Assembly (NCBI RefSeq): GCF_900624995.1
Contig: NZ_UYXQ01000001.1
Coordinates: 310,001-374,000, forward strand
Direction: 5' to 3'
Length of the DNA stretch: 64,000 nucleotides
Source of the DNA: Pseudomonas antarctica
GTDB lineage: Bacteria > Pseudomonadota > Gammaproteobacteria > Pseudomonadales > Pseudomonadaceae
Of this stretch, positions 57,028 to 64,000 are shown piece after piece; the first letter of the stretch is position 1, and every line of letters starts with the position of its first letter. The notes beneath the pieces are model-generated. The model did not search any database and had not been told where the DNA came from. It worked only from the letters and a program-made list of their open reading frames with translations. Both the position numbers and the translations under genes were made by a program.

Positions 57028-57243
57028 ATGTCTGATCATCACACGTACAAGAAAGTCGAACTGGTGGGTTCGTCGACGACCAGCATCGAAGACGCTATCA
57101 ACAACGCCATTGCCGAGGCGAACAAGAGCATCAAACATTTGGAGTGGTTTGAAGTGACCGAAACCCGTGGTCACATCAAGGACGGCAAGGCCGCGCATTT
57201 CCAGGTCACGCTCAAAGTGGGATTCCGAATTGCCAGTAGTTGA
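57028..57243 (+). CDS. Dodecin flavoprotein
   Basis: Dodecameric flavin-storage protein, 71 residues, starting [21 protein letters not shown]40 in [16 protein letters not shown] is the flavin-stacking tryptophan, and the C-terminal strand [11 protein letters not shown] is typical. The ribosome site AGGAG lies upstream. The neighbours are small stress or envelope genes. Confidence 0.92.
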   Translation: MSDHHTYKKVELVGSSTTSIEDAINNAIAEANKSIKHLEWFEVTETRGHIKDGKAAHFQVTLKVGFRIASS

Positions 57244-57356
57244 TCGCGTCGGTTGAACTTGCTGACTGGCCGATTGCCATAACCTGCGCTACACCCTTGG
57301 AGTGCCGATGCAATGCGTCGGCACGCTCTTTTGGATCAGCGCAAGGAAAGTATCGG

Positions 57357-57584
57357 ATGAAGAAGTTCCTGTTAGCGGTAGGTTTGTTGAGCATTGCGGG
57401 CACAGCCCTGGCGGCCGGCAAGCCTTGTGATGAGCTTAAAAGCGAAATCGCGGCGAAAATCGACGCCAATGGTGCCTCGGGTTATTCGCTGGAAGTGGTA
57501 GAAAAAGGCGCGGCACCCAGCGACCACACAGTCGTCGGCAGCTGCGAAGGCGGCACCAAGGAAATCGTCTACAAGCGCGGTTAA
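57357..57584 (+). CDS. DUF1161 periplasmic protein (copy 1)
   Basis: Exported protein of 75 residues from the ATG at 57357. The signal peptide is MKKFLLAVGLLSIAGTALAA; the mature part has two cysteines (KPCDELK and VVGSCEGG), likely a disulfide. It is a paralogue of the protein at 59546-59785. It is followed by a strong terminator. Function of the family is unknown. Confidence 0.85.
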   Translation: MKKFLLAVGLLSIAGTALAAGKPCDELKSEIAAKIDANGASGYSLEVVEKGAAPSDHTVVGSCEGGTKEIVYKRG

Positions 57585-57600
57585 CCCTGTGTTCCAGACA

Positions 57601-57633
57601 TAAAAAACCGACGCGAGTGCGTCGGTTTTTTTT
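57601..57633 (+). terminator. Intrinsic terminator after the first DUF1161 gene
   Basis: Stem AACCGACGC / GCGTCGGTT (57606-57614, 57619-57627) with a GAGT loop is preceded by As and followed by eight Ts. It is probably bidirectional, also serving the convergent LLM oxidoreductase gene. Confidence 0.92.
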
Positions 57634-57646
57634 CGCCTTTGGGTTA

Positions 57647-58648
57647 TCAGCCCTTCATCAACTGGGCCAACAGCTCGTAGGAATGAATCCGGTCGGCATG
57701 CTCGTAGAGGTCGCAGGTAAAGATCAGCTCATCGGCGCCGGTCTGCTCGATCAGCACGTCCAGTTTGGCGCGGATCTTCGCCGGGCTGCCGACCATCGCC
57801 AGGCCGAGGAAGCTGCCGACCGCGTCTTTTTCATGGGGCAGCCACATGCCGTCCATGGTTTTCACCGGTGGGCGCTGCACCAGGCTTTGCCCGCGCATCA
57901 GCGCGAGGATGCGCTGGTACACCGACGTAGCCAGGTACTCGGCCTGCTCGTCGGTGTCGGCGGCTACCAGCGGGATGCCGAGCATCACGTAAGGTTTGTC
58001 CAGTACCGCCGAAGGCTTGAAGTGATTGCGGTACACGCGAATCGCCTCATGCATCAAACGCGGTGCGAAATGCGAGGCGAACGCGTAGGGCAAACCCCTC
58101 TCTCCCGCAAGCTGGGCGCTGAACAAGCTGGAACCCAGGAGCCACACTGGCACGTTGGTGCCGGTGCCCGGTACGGCGATCACCCGTTGGTCGGGCGTGC
58201 GTGGGCCCAGGTACGCCATCAACTCGGCCACATCTTCGGGGAAATCATCGGCGCTGCCCGAGCGCTCACGGCGCAGGGCGCGGGCGGTCATCTGGTCGGA
58301 ACCGGGCGCGCGGCCCAGGCCCAGGTCGATGCGGCCGGGGTACAAGCTTTCCAGAGTGCCGAACTGCTCGGCGATCACCAGCGGTGCGTGGTTGGGCAGC
58401 ATCACGCCGCCTGAGCCGACGCGAATGGTCGAGGTGCCACCGGCCAGATAGCCCAGTAATACCGAAGTGGCTGAGCTGGCGATGCCATCCATATTGTGGT
58501 GTTCGGCCACCCAGAAACGGTTGTAGCCAAACTTTTCCACGTGCTGGGCCAGGTCCAGCGAATTGCGCAGCGACTGCGCCGGGCTGCCATTGGCGCGCAC
58601 GGGCACCAGGTCCAGGGTCGAGAACTTCACGTCGGACAGCGATTTCAT
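57647..58648 (-). CDS. LLM-class flavin-dependent oxidoreductase
   Basis: Bacterial luciferase-like TIM-barrel monooxygenase, 333 residues. It starts [20 protein letters not shown], with [20 protein letters not shown] and [20 protein letters not shown] as F420/FMN-binding family signatures. Related proteins are annotated as alkane- or luciferase-type monooxygenases, but the substrate is unknown here. It is divergent from the osmC-type gene. Confidence 0.88.
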   Translation of the reverse strand: MKSLSDVKFSTLDLVPVRANGSPAQSLRNSLDLAQHVEKFGYNRFWVAEHHNMDGIASSATSVLLGYLAGGTSTIRVGSGGVMLPNHAPLVIAEQFGTLESLYPGRIDLGLGRAPGSDQMTARALRRERSGSADDFPEDVAELMAYLGPRTPDQRVIAVPGTGTNVPVWLLGSSLFSAQLAGERGLPYAFASHFAPRLMHEAIRVYRNHFKPSAVLDKPYVMLGIPLVAADTDEQAEYLATSVYQRILALMRGQSLVQRPPVKTMDGMWLPHEKDAVGSFLGLAMVGSPAKIRAKLDVLIEQTGADELIFTCDLYEHADRIHSYELLAQLMKG

Positions 58649-58865
58649 AAGCCTGCTTCTCCAATAGGTGCGCAGGCTTATAGACGAACCAAAACCTGCC
58701 GCTTCATGTGCATGCTCTATGCAATGAGGGCATATACCCGAGATTCAATAGCGGCTAGGGATATTTCCTACTATATCGCTAGGTTTCTCCGACAAGATGA
58801 ACTTTGCCGGGCCGTCTAACCTCAGAACCCTTACTGAAGCAAAACCACCGTTCGAGGAGAAAGCT

Positions 58866-59297
58866 ATGAGTATCGTTAAAAAGGCATCCGCGCATTGGGA
58901 AGGTGATCTGAAGACTGGCCTGGGTTCCATTTCCACGGAAACCGGCGTGTTGCGCGAAGCGCCCTACGGCTTCAAGGCCCGTTTCGAGGGCGGCAAAGGC
59001 ACAAACCCTGAGGAGTTGATTGGTGCGGCCCACGCCGGCTGCTTCTCCATGGCGTTTTCCATGATTCTCGGTGACGCTGGCCTCAAGGCTGACAGCATCG
59101 ACACCCAGGCCGAAGTGACGCTGGACCAGGTCGACGGTGGCTTTGCGATTACGGCCGTGCATCTGGTTTTGAAAGCCAAGATCCCAGGCGCGAGCCAAGC
59201 GCAGTTCGACGAGCTGAGCAAAAAGGCTAAGGAAGGCTGCCCGGTGTCCAAGGTGCTGAATGCCAAAATCAGCCTGGATGCCACGCTCGTCAGCTAA
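58866..59297 (+). CDS. OsmC-family peroxiredoxin
   Basis: Thiol peroxidase of 143 residues from the ATG at 58866 after GAGGAG. The redox pair is C59 (HAGCFSMAFS) and C124 (EGCPVSKVL). It would reduce organic hydroperoxides and fits an osmotic or stationary-phase stress role. Ohr and OsmC subfamilies are hard to separate by eye; the length and start favour OsmC. Confidence 0.9.
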   Translation: MSIVKKASAHWEGDLKTGLGSISTETGVLREAPYGFKARFEGGKGTNPEELIGAAHAGCFSMAFSMILGDAGLKADSIDTQAEVTLDQVDGGFAITAVHLVLKAKIPGASQAQFDELSKKAKEGCPVSKVLNAKISLDATLVS

Positions 59298-59324
59298 TGC
59301 GGACTGCGTAACACCGTAAATCGC

Positions 59325-59441
59325 TGTGGGAGCGGGTTTGTGTGGGAGCCGGGCTTGCCCGCGATAGGTACACCTCGGTTTTGCAGTTGTACCGAGGCGC
59401 TGCCATCGCAGGCAAGCCAGCCACACAAGCACGCTCCCACA
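59325..59441. repeat. Nested REP element (117 bp)
   Basis: A REP pair with an apparent internal duplication: TGTGGGAGCGGGTTTG (59325-59340) is followed at once by a second unit TGTGGGAGCCGGGCTTGCCC (59341-59360). The right arm (59405-59441) carries matching inner and outer parts, and an inner dyad ACCTCGGT / ACCGAGG is at 59372-59397. It lies between the osmC-type and second DUF1161 genes. Confidence 0.8.
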
Positions 59442-59545
59442 TTTAGTTCTGCGTTAAATCAGAACTCGTGTTTCCCCGATGTGGTCCTATAGGCTATGCA
59501 GCCTAGGCGCACACCCGTGCGCAGCGCATTCAGGGAGCTACACAC

Positions 59546-59785
59546 ATGAAACGTTTCGCCTTGGCAATCATCTGCGGTGTTTTGGCCACGTCGGCCGTGG
59601 CCGCGCCAAAAGATTGTGAAGAGCTCAGGAAAGAGATCGAGGTCAAGATCCAGGCTAACGCCGTGCCGTCCTACACTTTGGAAGTCGTCAGCAAGGAAGA
59701 AGCCGATAAACACGACAGCGCCATGGTCGTCGGCAGCTGTGAGAACGGTACTAAAGCCATCGTCTACCAGAAGAACAATGACTGA
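59546..59785 (+). CDS. DUF1161 periplasmic protein (copy 2)
   Basis: Exported protein of 79 residues with signal peptide MKRFALAIICGVLATSAVAA. The mature part KDCEELRKEIEVKIQ and VVGSCENGTKAIVYQ aligns along its length with the copy at 57357-57584, and both keep two cysteines. Its stop abuts the stop of the convergent lipoprotein gene without a spacer. Confidence 0.85.
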   Translation: MKRFALAIICGVLATSAVAAPKDCEELRKEIEVKIQANAVPSYTLEVVSKEEADKHDSAMVVGSCENGTKAIVYQKNND

Positions 59786-60208
59786 TCAGATGCAGTTCAC
59801 GCTGCGTTCCTCTGCCAGCAACTGCCGCGCGGCGTTGTAGAGCCGGATGTTGGGCGTGAAGGCCAGCGAGCGCCCTTCCAGCACATAGCGCTGGCCGGCT
59901 TGGAAATTGTCGTACTGCAAGGTCATGAAGCAGGTTCGGTCCTGGGTCTGTGACAACCCGCCCAAGCTGCCCCCGGTCGGCACTTCGAAATCAAAGCGCA
60001 CCATCAGCTCGTGACGGCCCGGCGGAACTTGGAAGAAGCGCCCGTCGTTGAGGTTTTTCCCATCCAGACGTTGCGCCATGACCAGTTTGGCCCCCGGTGT
60101 CGGCGTGGTGAAATCGACCCAGGCTTGCTGCGGGTCGACGGGCGGGATGGGGGGCGAGGCGCAAGCGCTGAGGAACAGGGCGGCGACGGGCAACATAAAC
60201 TGACGCAT
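59786..60208 (-). CDS. Predicted lipoprotein of unknown function
   Basis: Protein of 140 residues with a lipobox ending LFLSAC at Cys16, so it is probably a lipoprotein. The rest is a beta-rich domain (KLVMAQRLDGKNLNDGRFFQ, PPGRHELMVRFDFEVPTGGS) similar in style to PEGA-like cell-envelope domains. No enzyme motif was recognised. It ends exactly against the DUF1161 gene. Confidence 0.72.
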   Translation of the reverse strand: MRQFMLPVAALFLSACASPPIPPVDPQQAWVDFTTPTPGAKLVMAQRLDGKNLNDGRFFQVPPGRHELMVRFDFEVPTGGSLGGLSQTQDRTCFMTLQYDNFQAGQRYVLEGRSLAFTPNIRLYNAARQLLAEERSVNCI

Positions 60209-60318
60209 GGCAGGTACTCAACGCGAGGAGAGGTTTGAGTATAAGCATCCCGTATCATGGAAAAATCCCATTCAAGCGCGATAGTCTGGCGAATAAATCA
60301 CGCGGGAGCAGTTGGAGC

Positions 60319-61404
60319 ATGATCGGGCGTTTTCTTACAGGGTCAATGGTTGTGCTACTCAGCGGCTGCTCCAGCGTCAGTTATTACAGCCAGTTGGCGG
60401 GCGGCCAATGGCACCTGTTGCGGGCCCGGGAGCCCGTTGCCGAGATCATTGCCGACCCCTCTCGCCCTCAATTACTGCGTGAGCAGCTCGCTCAATCGCA
60501 AAAGGCGCGTACTTTTGCCAGTCAACACCTGCGTCTGCCTGACAATCAAAGTTACCGGCTATACGCCGATATCGGTCGACCCTATGTGGTCTGGAATGTC
60601 TTTGCTACGCAGGAATTCTCTCTGTCTCCAGAAAACCACTGCTTTCCCATCGCCGGTTGCGTTGCCTATCGCGGCTACTACAACCAAGGTGCTGCGCGCG
60701 GCGAGGCGGCGCTGTTGCGGCAACAGGGCATGGACGTGTCGATCGGTGGCGTCGAGGCCTATTCAACCCTGGGCTGGTTCAATGACCCGATCATGAGTTC
60801 GATGATGAACTGGGGTGATGAGCGCGTGGCTACGCTGATTTTCCATGAACTGGCGCATCAGCGCTTTTATGTGAAGGGCGACACCGAGTTCAATGAGTCA
60901 TTTGCCACCTTCGTCGAGCAGGAAGGCACTCGGCAATGGCGTGCCTCCCGTGGCCTGGCGCCTTTGAGCAATGTAACGGTGAAGCAGCGCGACCAGTTTA
61001 TCCAACTGATCCTCGATACCCGTGAGCGCCTGGAGGCGCTCTACGCGCAGCCCTTGGCGGCCGATGCGATGCGTAAGGCCAAGGCAGCAGAGTTCGAGCA
61101 CCTGCGCAGTCGATACCGGCAAATGCGCGACACTCAGTGGAGCGGCGACAAGCGTTATGACGCATGGATCAACCAGCCGATGAACAATGCGCGGTTATTG
61201 CCGTTCGGATTGTATGACCAATGGGTGCCGGCGTTTGCGGCGTTGTTTCGGCAGGAAGGCGGAGATTGGGTTGGGTTTTATCGGGCGGTGCAAGCGTTGG
61301 GAGGTTTGGCGTTGCAAGAGCGCAGGACCCGTTTGAGGCAGTTAATGAACGAGCACCAAGGCATGGAGGCGCAGATGATATTTGACGCCACCAGACACAA
61401 GTAA
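60319..61404 (+). CDS. Lipoprotein metallopeptidase (predicted aminopeptidase family)
   Basis: Predicted zinc peptidase of 361 residues from the ATG at 60319. The lipobox is in VVLLSGCSS with Cys17. The HEXXH zinc motif HELAH is at 176-180, followed by FNESFATFVEQEG, which probably supplies the third ligand. This pattern matches the 'putative aminopeptidase' family common in pseudomonads. Substrate is unknown. Confidence 0.82.
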   Translation: MIGRFLTGSMVVLLSGCSSVSYYSQLAGGQWHLLRAREPVAEIIADPSRPQLLREQLAQSQKARTFASQHLRLPDNQSYRLYADIGRPYVVWNVFATQEFSLSPENHCFPIAGCVAYRGYYNQGAARGEAALLRQQGMDVSIGGVEAYSTLGWFNDPIMSSMMNWGDERVATLIFHELAHQRFYVKGDTEFNESFATFVEQEGTRQWRASRGLAPLSNVTVKQRDQFIQLILDTRERLEALYAQPLAADAMRKAKAAEFEHLRSRYRQMRDTQWSGDKRYDAWINQPMNNARLLPFGLYDQWVPAFAALFRQEGGDWVGFYRAVQALGGLALQERRTRLRQLMNEHQGMEAQMIFDATRHK

Positions 61405-61476
61405 TATCTACGTATCGCACTGCTCTGAGACGTGGTCAGTAGGATTTCCCAATCTCTACAGTCTCAGGTTTTCCTT

Positions 61477-63831
61477 ATGCCTCTACCCCTGCATCAAAAC
61501 ACCCCAACGTTAACAGCGATCGATCCTCGCGGGCTGGCTGTGCGTGCGGTTGCTTATCATCGATCGACGGCCAAAATCGCGCTTGAGGCGCGTATCAGCC
61601 GTCAAGCGTTCAGCTCTTCAGGTTTCGTCCTGGAGCAGTACGGGCCACGTCAGTTGTTGGCAAGTGACTCGTCAGGGGTGAAGAAAGCCTGTCGCGTGAC
61701 GGTCTACAGCCTGAGTGGTCAGCCGATCTACAGTGATAGCACGGACGAGGGCTGGCGCTTGACGTTACTGGGTGCCGCAGGTCAATGGGTGCACAGGTGG
61801 GATGGTCGCGGCGCTCAGCTTAAGTGTGACTACGACGCCTTGCTGCGGCCCTTGGCGGTGTTTGAGCAAGCGGCAGATGAGTCATCGCAACGTTGTGTGC
61901 AGAGGTTGGAATATGCAGGTGGTTCAACCGCTGAGGCGGTGAGTAATCGTTGTGGCCGGCGGGTGTTGCATGACGGTCATTGTGTCAGGACGCACTTTGA
62001 GCAGTATGACCTGTTGGGTCATGTCTTGAAGCAGGGACGGCGTTTTCTTCGGGAGACGGCGACGGTGAACTGGCCATTGCAGCCTGCGCAACGAGAAGCC
62101 TTATTGCAAGATGAAGACTTCGTGACGTCTTGGGACTTCAGTGCACTAGGGGAAGAGCTTCAGCAGGTAGATGCAAAAAACAATGTGAAGGACAGTTGTT
62201 ATGGAAGCACCGGTGAGCTATTGGAGGTCGGCATTACCCTGGCAGGCAGTGCGCGTCAAGTCATCGCGGAGGGGGCCGACTACAACGCCAGTGGTCAGAT
62301 GACAGCGCAACGTGCTGGCAACGGCGTGGTTAGCGAGTGGCGCTATGGCGCAGGCAGTCAGCGACTGGAGCGACTATCGACCTATCGCAGCGGGGCGAAG
62401 AAAGAACGGCTGCAAGATCTGACATACACCTACGACCCCGTCGGCCATATCCTCCAGATCGTCGATGCAGCCCAACCCATCCAGTGGTCGAGCAACGCCC
62501 AGGTCGCGGCTGTCAGCCGCTATGAATATGACACCTTATATCAACTGGTCCGGGCCAGCGGGCGGGAGAATGCGCACAATCCCGCAGGTGCGGGACTGCC
62601 GATGCGGGCGACATTCGGCACCGTAGATGATAGCCAATGGCGCAACTACACCCAGACCTATACCTATGATGCGGATGGCAACTTGGAAAAGCTCCAGCAT
62701 GTGCCCAGCAGCGGCAGCGGTTACACGCGCACGATGAAAGTGGCGAGTCTGGGAAACCAGAGTCTGTCGAGTACACACCCACTCGTCGAGCCCCCCGGGT
62801 TGGGCAAGGGTTTTGATCTCAATGGCAACCAGCAACAACTCGCGCGTGGGCAGACCCTGAGCTGGAATGTGTCTAACCGGTTGGTCAATGTTGCCCTGGT
62901 GGTGCGTGACGATGCGGCCAATGATGAAGAGCTTTATGGCTACGATGCTGGCGGCCAGCGGGTGATGAAAAATTGCTTAACCCGGGCGCGGGGGCTCACT
63001 CATCGTGCGCAGGTGCTCTATTTGCCTGGGCTGGAGGTACGACGCGACAGTGCCAGTGGTGAATGGCTCAATGTCGTGAATATTGAAGTCGGTCGCTACA
63101 GCGTGCGGATACTTCAATGGGAAAAAGGTCTCCCGTCCGGCCTTGAGAACAATGCCGTTCGATGCAACCTGTCGGACCACTTGGGCAGCAGCACCCTGGA
63201 GCTGGATGAAAAAGCCCAATTGATCAGTCAGGAAAGTTACTACCCGTTCGGCAGCACTGCCTGTTGGGCGGCGAGAAATGCCGTCGAGGCCAGCTACAAA
63301 ACTCAACGCTACTGTGGCAAGGAACGCGATGCTACTGGGTTGTATTACTACGGGTTGCGTTTCTATGCCCCCTGGCTGCAGCGTTGGATCAGCCCGGACC
63401 CTGCAGGGGCAATTGACGGACTGAATCAATACGTGATGGTTCATAACAACCCTATGAACAGGGTTGATCGTCAAGGGATGATTACATCCCTGCCCACGGA
63501 CTGGAGTTCGGCAGGTGGTGGTCGGTTTCCAGGTTTTGGATTTGATGTGCTCAGAGGCGCTGGGCAGGGCATGTTGTTGGGCTCGCTCGCTGCGTCAGTG
63601 GCGTATTTGACGAGCATCGTGGGGAGCGCGGATGCGTTTGGCGCGTTAGTGGTAGGTGGCATGGGGGTTGCGGCGGTACGAACCGCTGCGGAAGAACTTG
63701 CTCATTCAAGGTGGGTAGGGTCGCCCTCTTATAAAAAACTCGTGGCGGGTGCGCAGTCAGCTTCTGTTCTGTTGAATGCGGCGTATGCCGCGATGAGGAG
63801 AGTGTCAGATTTTTTGTGTGCGGGCCGGTAA
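61477..63831 (+). CDS. Orphan TccC-like RHS toxin-complex C protein with unfamiliar C-terminal domain
   Basis: RHS/YD-repeat protein of 784 residues from the ATG at 61477 (MPLPLHQNTPTLTAIDPRGL); an earlier in-frame start at 61432 is possible. The N-terminal half follows TccC-type Tc toxin C subunits (TPTLTAIDPRGLAVRAVAYH, QRAGNGVVSEWRYG, LTYTYDPVGHILQIVD). YD-type repeats lead to the RHS core motifs DHLGSSTLELDE, YYYGLRFYAPWLQRWISPDP and DGLNQYVMVHNNPMNRVD. After Gly667 comes a 117-residue tail, Gly/Ala-rich with hydrophobic stretches, not recognised. No TcA or TcB gene is in the window. Confidence 0.85.
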   Translation: MPLPLHQNTPTLTAIDPRGLAVRAVAYHRSTAKIALEARISRQAFSSSGFVLEQYGPRQLLASDSSGVKKACRVTVYSLSGQPIYSDSTDEGWRLTLLGAAGQWVHRWDGRGAQLKCDYDALLRPLAVFEQAADESSQRCVQRLEYAGGSTAEAVSNRCGRRVLHDGHCVRTHFEQYDLLGHVLKQGRRFLRETATVNWPLQPAQREALLQDEDFVTSWDFSALGEELQQVDAKNNVKDSCYGSTGELLEVGITLAGSARQVIAEGADYNASGQMTAQRAGNGVVSEWRYGAGSQRLERLSTYRSGAKKERLQDLTYTYDPVGHILQIVDAAQPIQWSSNAQVAAVSRYEYDTLYQLVRASGRENAHNPAGAGLPMRATFGTVDDSQWRNYTQTYTYDADGNLEKLQHVPSSGSGYTRTMKVASLGNQSLSSTHPLVEPPGLGKGFDLNGNQQQLARGQTLSWNVSNRLVNVALVVRDDAANDEELYGYDAGGQRVMKNCLTRARGLTHRAQVLYLPGLEVRRDSASGEWLNVVNIEVGRYSVRILQWEKGLPSGLENNAVRCNLSDHLGSSTLELDEKAQLISQESYYPFGSTACWAARNAVEASYKTQRYCGKERDATGLYYYGLRFYAPWLQRWISPDPAGAIDGLNQYVMVHNNPMNRVDRQGMITSLPTDWSSAGGGRFPGFGFDVLRGAGQGMLLGSLAASVAYLTSIVGSADAFGALVVGGMGVAAVRTAAEELAHSRWVGSPSYKKLVAGAQSASVLLNAAYAAMRRVSDFLCAGR

Positions 63832-63832
63832 C

Positions 63833-63860
63833 GGCCTGCCGACAGGCAGGCCTTAGTTTT
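63833..63860 (+). terminator. Hairpin after the RHS gene
   Basis: GGCCTGCC (63833-63840) and GGCAGGCC (63845-63852) form a perfect 8-bp stem with loop GACA, followed by TTAGTTTT. It starts 2 bases after the RHS stop and lies just beyond the transposase stop on the other strand, so it may terminate either transcript. It could also be part of the insertion-sequence end. Confidence 0.6.
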
Positions 63861-64000
63861 ACCAGGTAGGCCTGATAAATCGATCTCCGTACAGAATCGC
63901 AAATTGGTTCATCGCACTCTTCCAGTCATGTGCCGGTTTGCCCCAGTTAGCAGTGATATTTCGCAATCCCAACCAGATTAATTTTGTTGCAGCATCGTCC
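63859..64000 (-). mobile_element. IS256-family transposase, C-terminal part, continues beyond window
   Basis: The minus strand encodes a 46-residue C-terminus containing AATKLIWLGLRNITANWG and HDWKSAMNQFAILYGDRF, ending RPTW and a stop. This is the typical end of an IS256-type (Mutator-like) transposase. The rest, including the DDE core and one terminal repeat, lies beyond 64000. It is placed tail-to-tail with the RHS gene. Confidence 0.85.

Overview
The window is the origin-proximal part of a Pseudomonas chromosome, most likely from the P. fluorescens group. The evidence is the gene order (F-type ATP synthase operon, parB-parA-rsmG-mnmG, mnmE, yidC-yidD-rnpA-rpmH, origin, dnaA-dnaN-recF-gyrB), the close fit of the proteins to pseudomonad families, trpI-trpBA, and REP-type inverted repeats built on the typical 'GTGGGAGC...GCTCCCAC' arms. 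No tRNA, rRNA, CRISPR array or prophage was recognised.

Layout. (1) 1-7160, minus strand: atpIBEFHAGDC, with atpC cut by the window edge and a clear sigma-70 promoter at 7132-7160. (2) 7206-11440, minus: parB, parA, rsmG, mnmG. (3) 11441-11991: a 551-bp gap with an AT-rich core and a cluster of DnaA boxes, resembling an origin. (4) 11992-15917, minus: mnmE, then (upstream) yidC, yidD, rnpA, rpmH. (5) 15918-16502: the probable oriC. (6) 16503-22711, plus: dnaA, dnaN, recF, gyrB, with three parS-like sites in or after recF and gyrB. (7) 22817-26148: a divergent OmpR-type regulator and a CHASE2 histidine kinase. (8) 26331-30727, minus: acyltransferase, gmhB, glyS, glyQ. (9) 30809-32294, plus: tag and an LpxL-type acyltransferase. 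(10) 32428-37014, minus: TPR protein, trkA, rsmB, fmt, def. (11) 37150-42709: a LysM-family-like protein without LysM, dprA, tsaC, qor (minus), hemF, aroE. (12) 42836-48432: SulP transporter, choline-sulfate genes (choX, betC, LysR regulator), a DOPA-dioxygenase-like protein. (13) 48595-52856: D-galactonate catabolism (dgoK, dgoA, dgoD, transporter). (14) 52899-61404: CigR-like protein, trpA, trpB, trpI, several small envelope or stress proteins, an LLM oxidoreductase, an OsmC protein, two DUF1161 paralogues, and a lipoprotein metallopeptidase. (15) 61477-64000: an orphan TccC-like RHS protein with an unfamiliar C-terminal domain, facing the 3' end of an IS256-type transposase.

How the parts work together: most of the left and centre is replication, segregation, translation and energy housekeeping. 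Segregation is split across the origin, with ParA/ParB on one side and the parS sites on the other. From about 42 kb onward the content becomes accessory: nutrient-specific catabolic cassettes separated by REP pairs, ending in a toxin-like RHS gene next to a mobile element. The most unusual signals are the dense run of perfect DnaA boxes between about 8.4 and 17.8 kb, including the origin-like mnmG-mnmE gap, and the C-terminal domain of the TccC-like protein.
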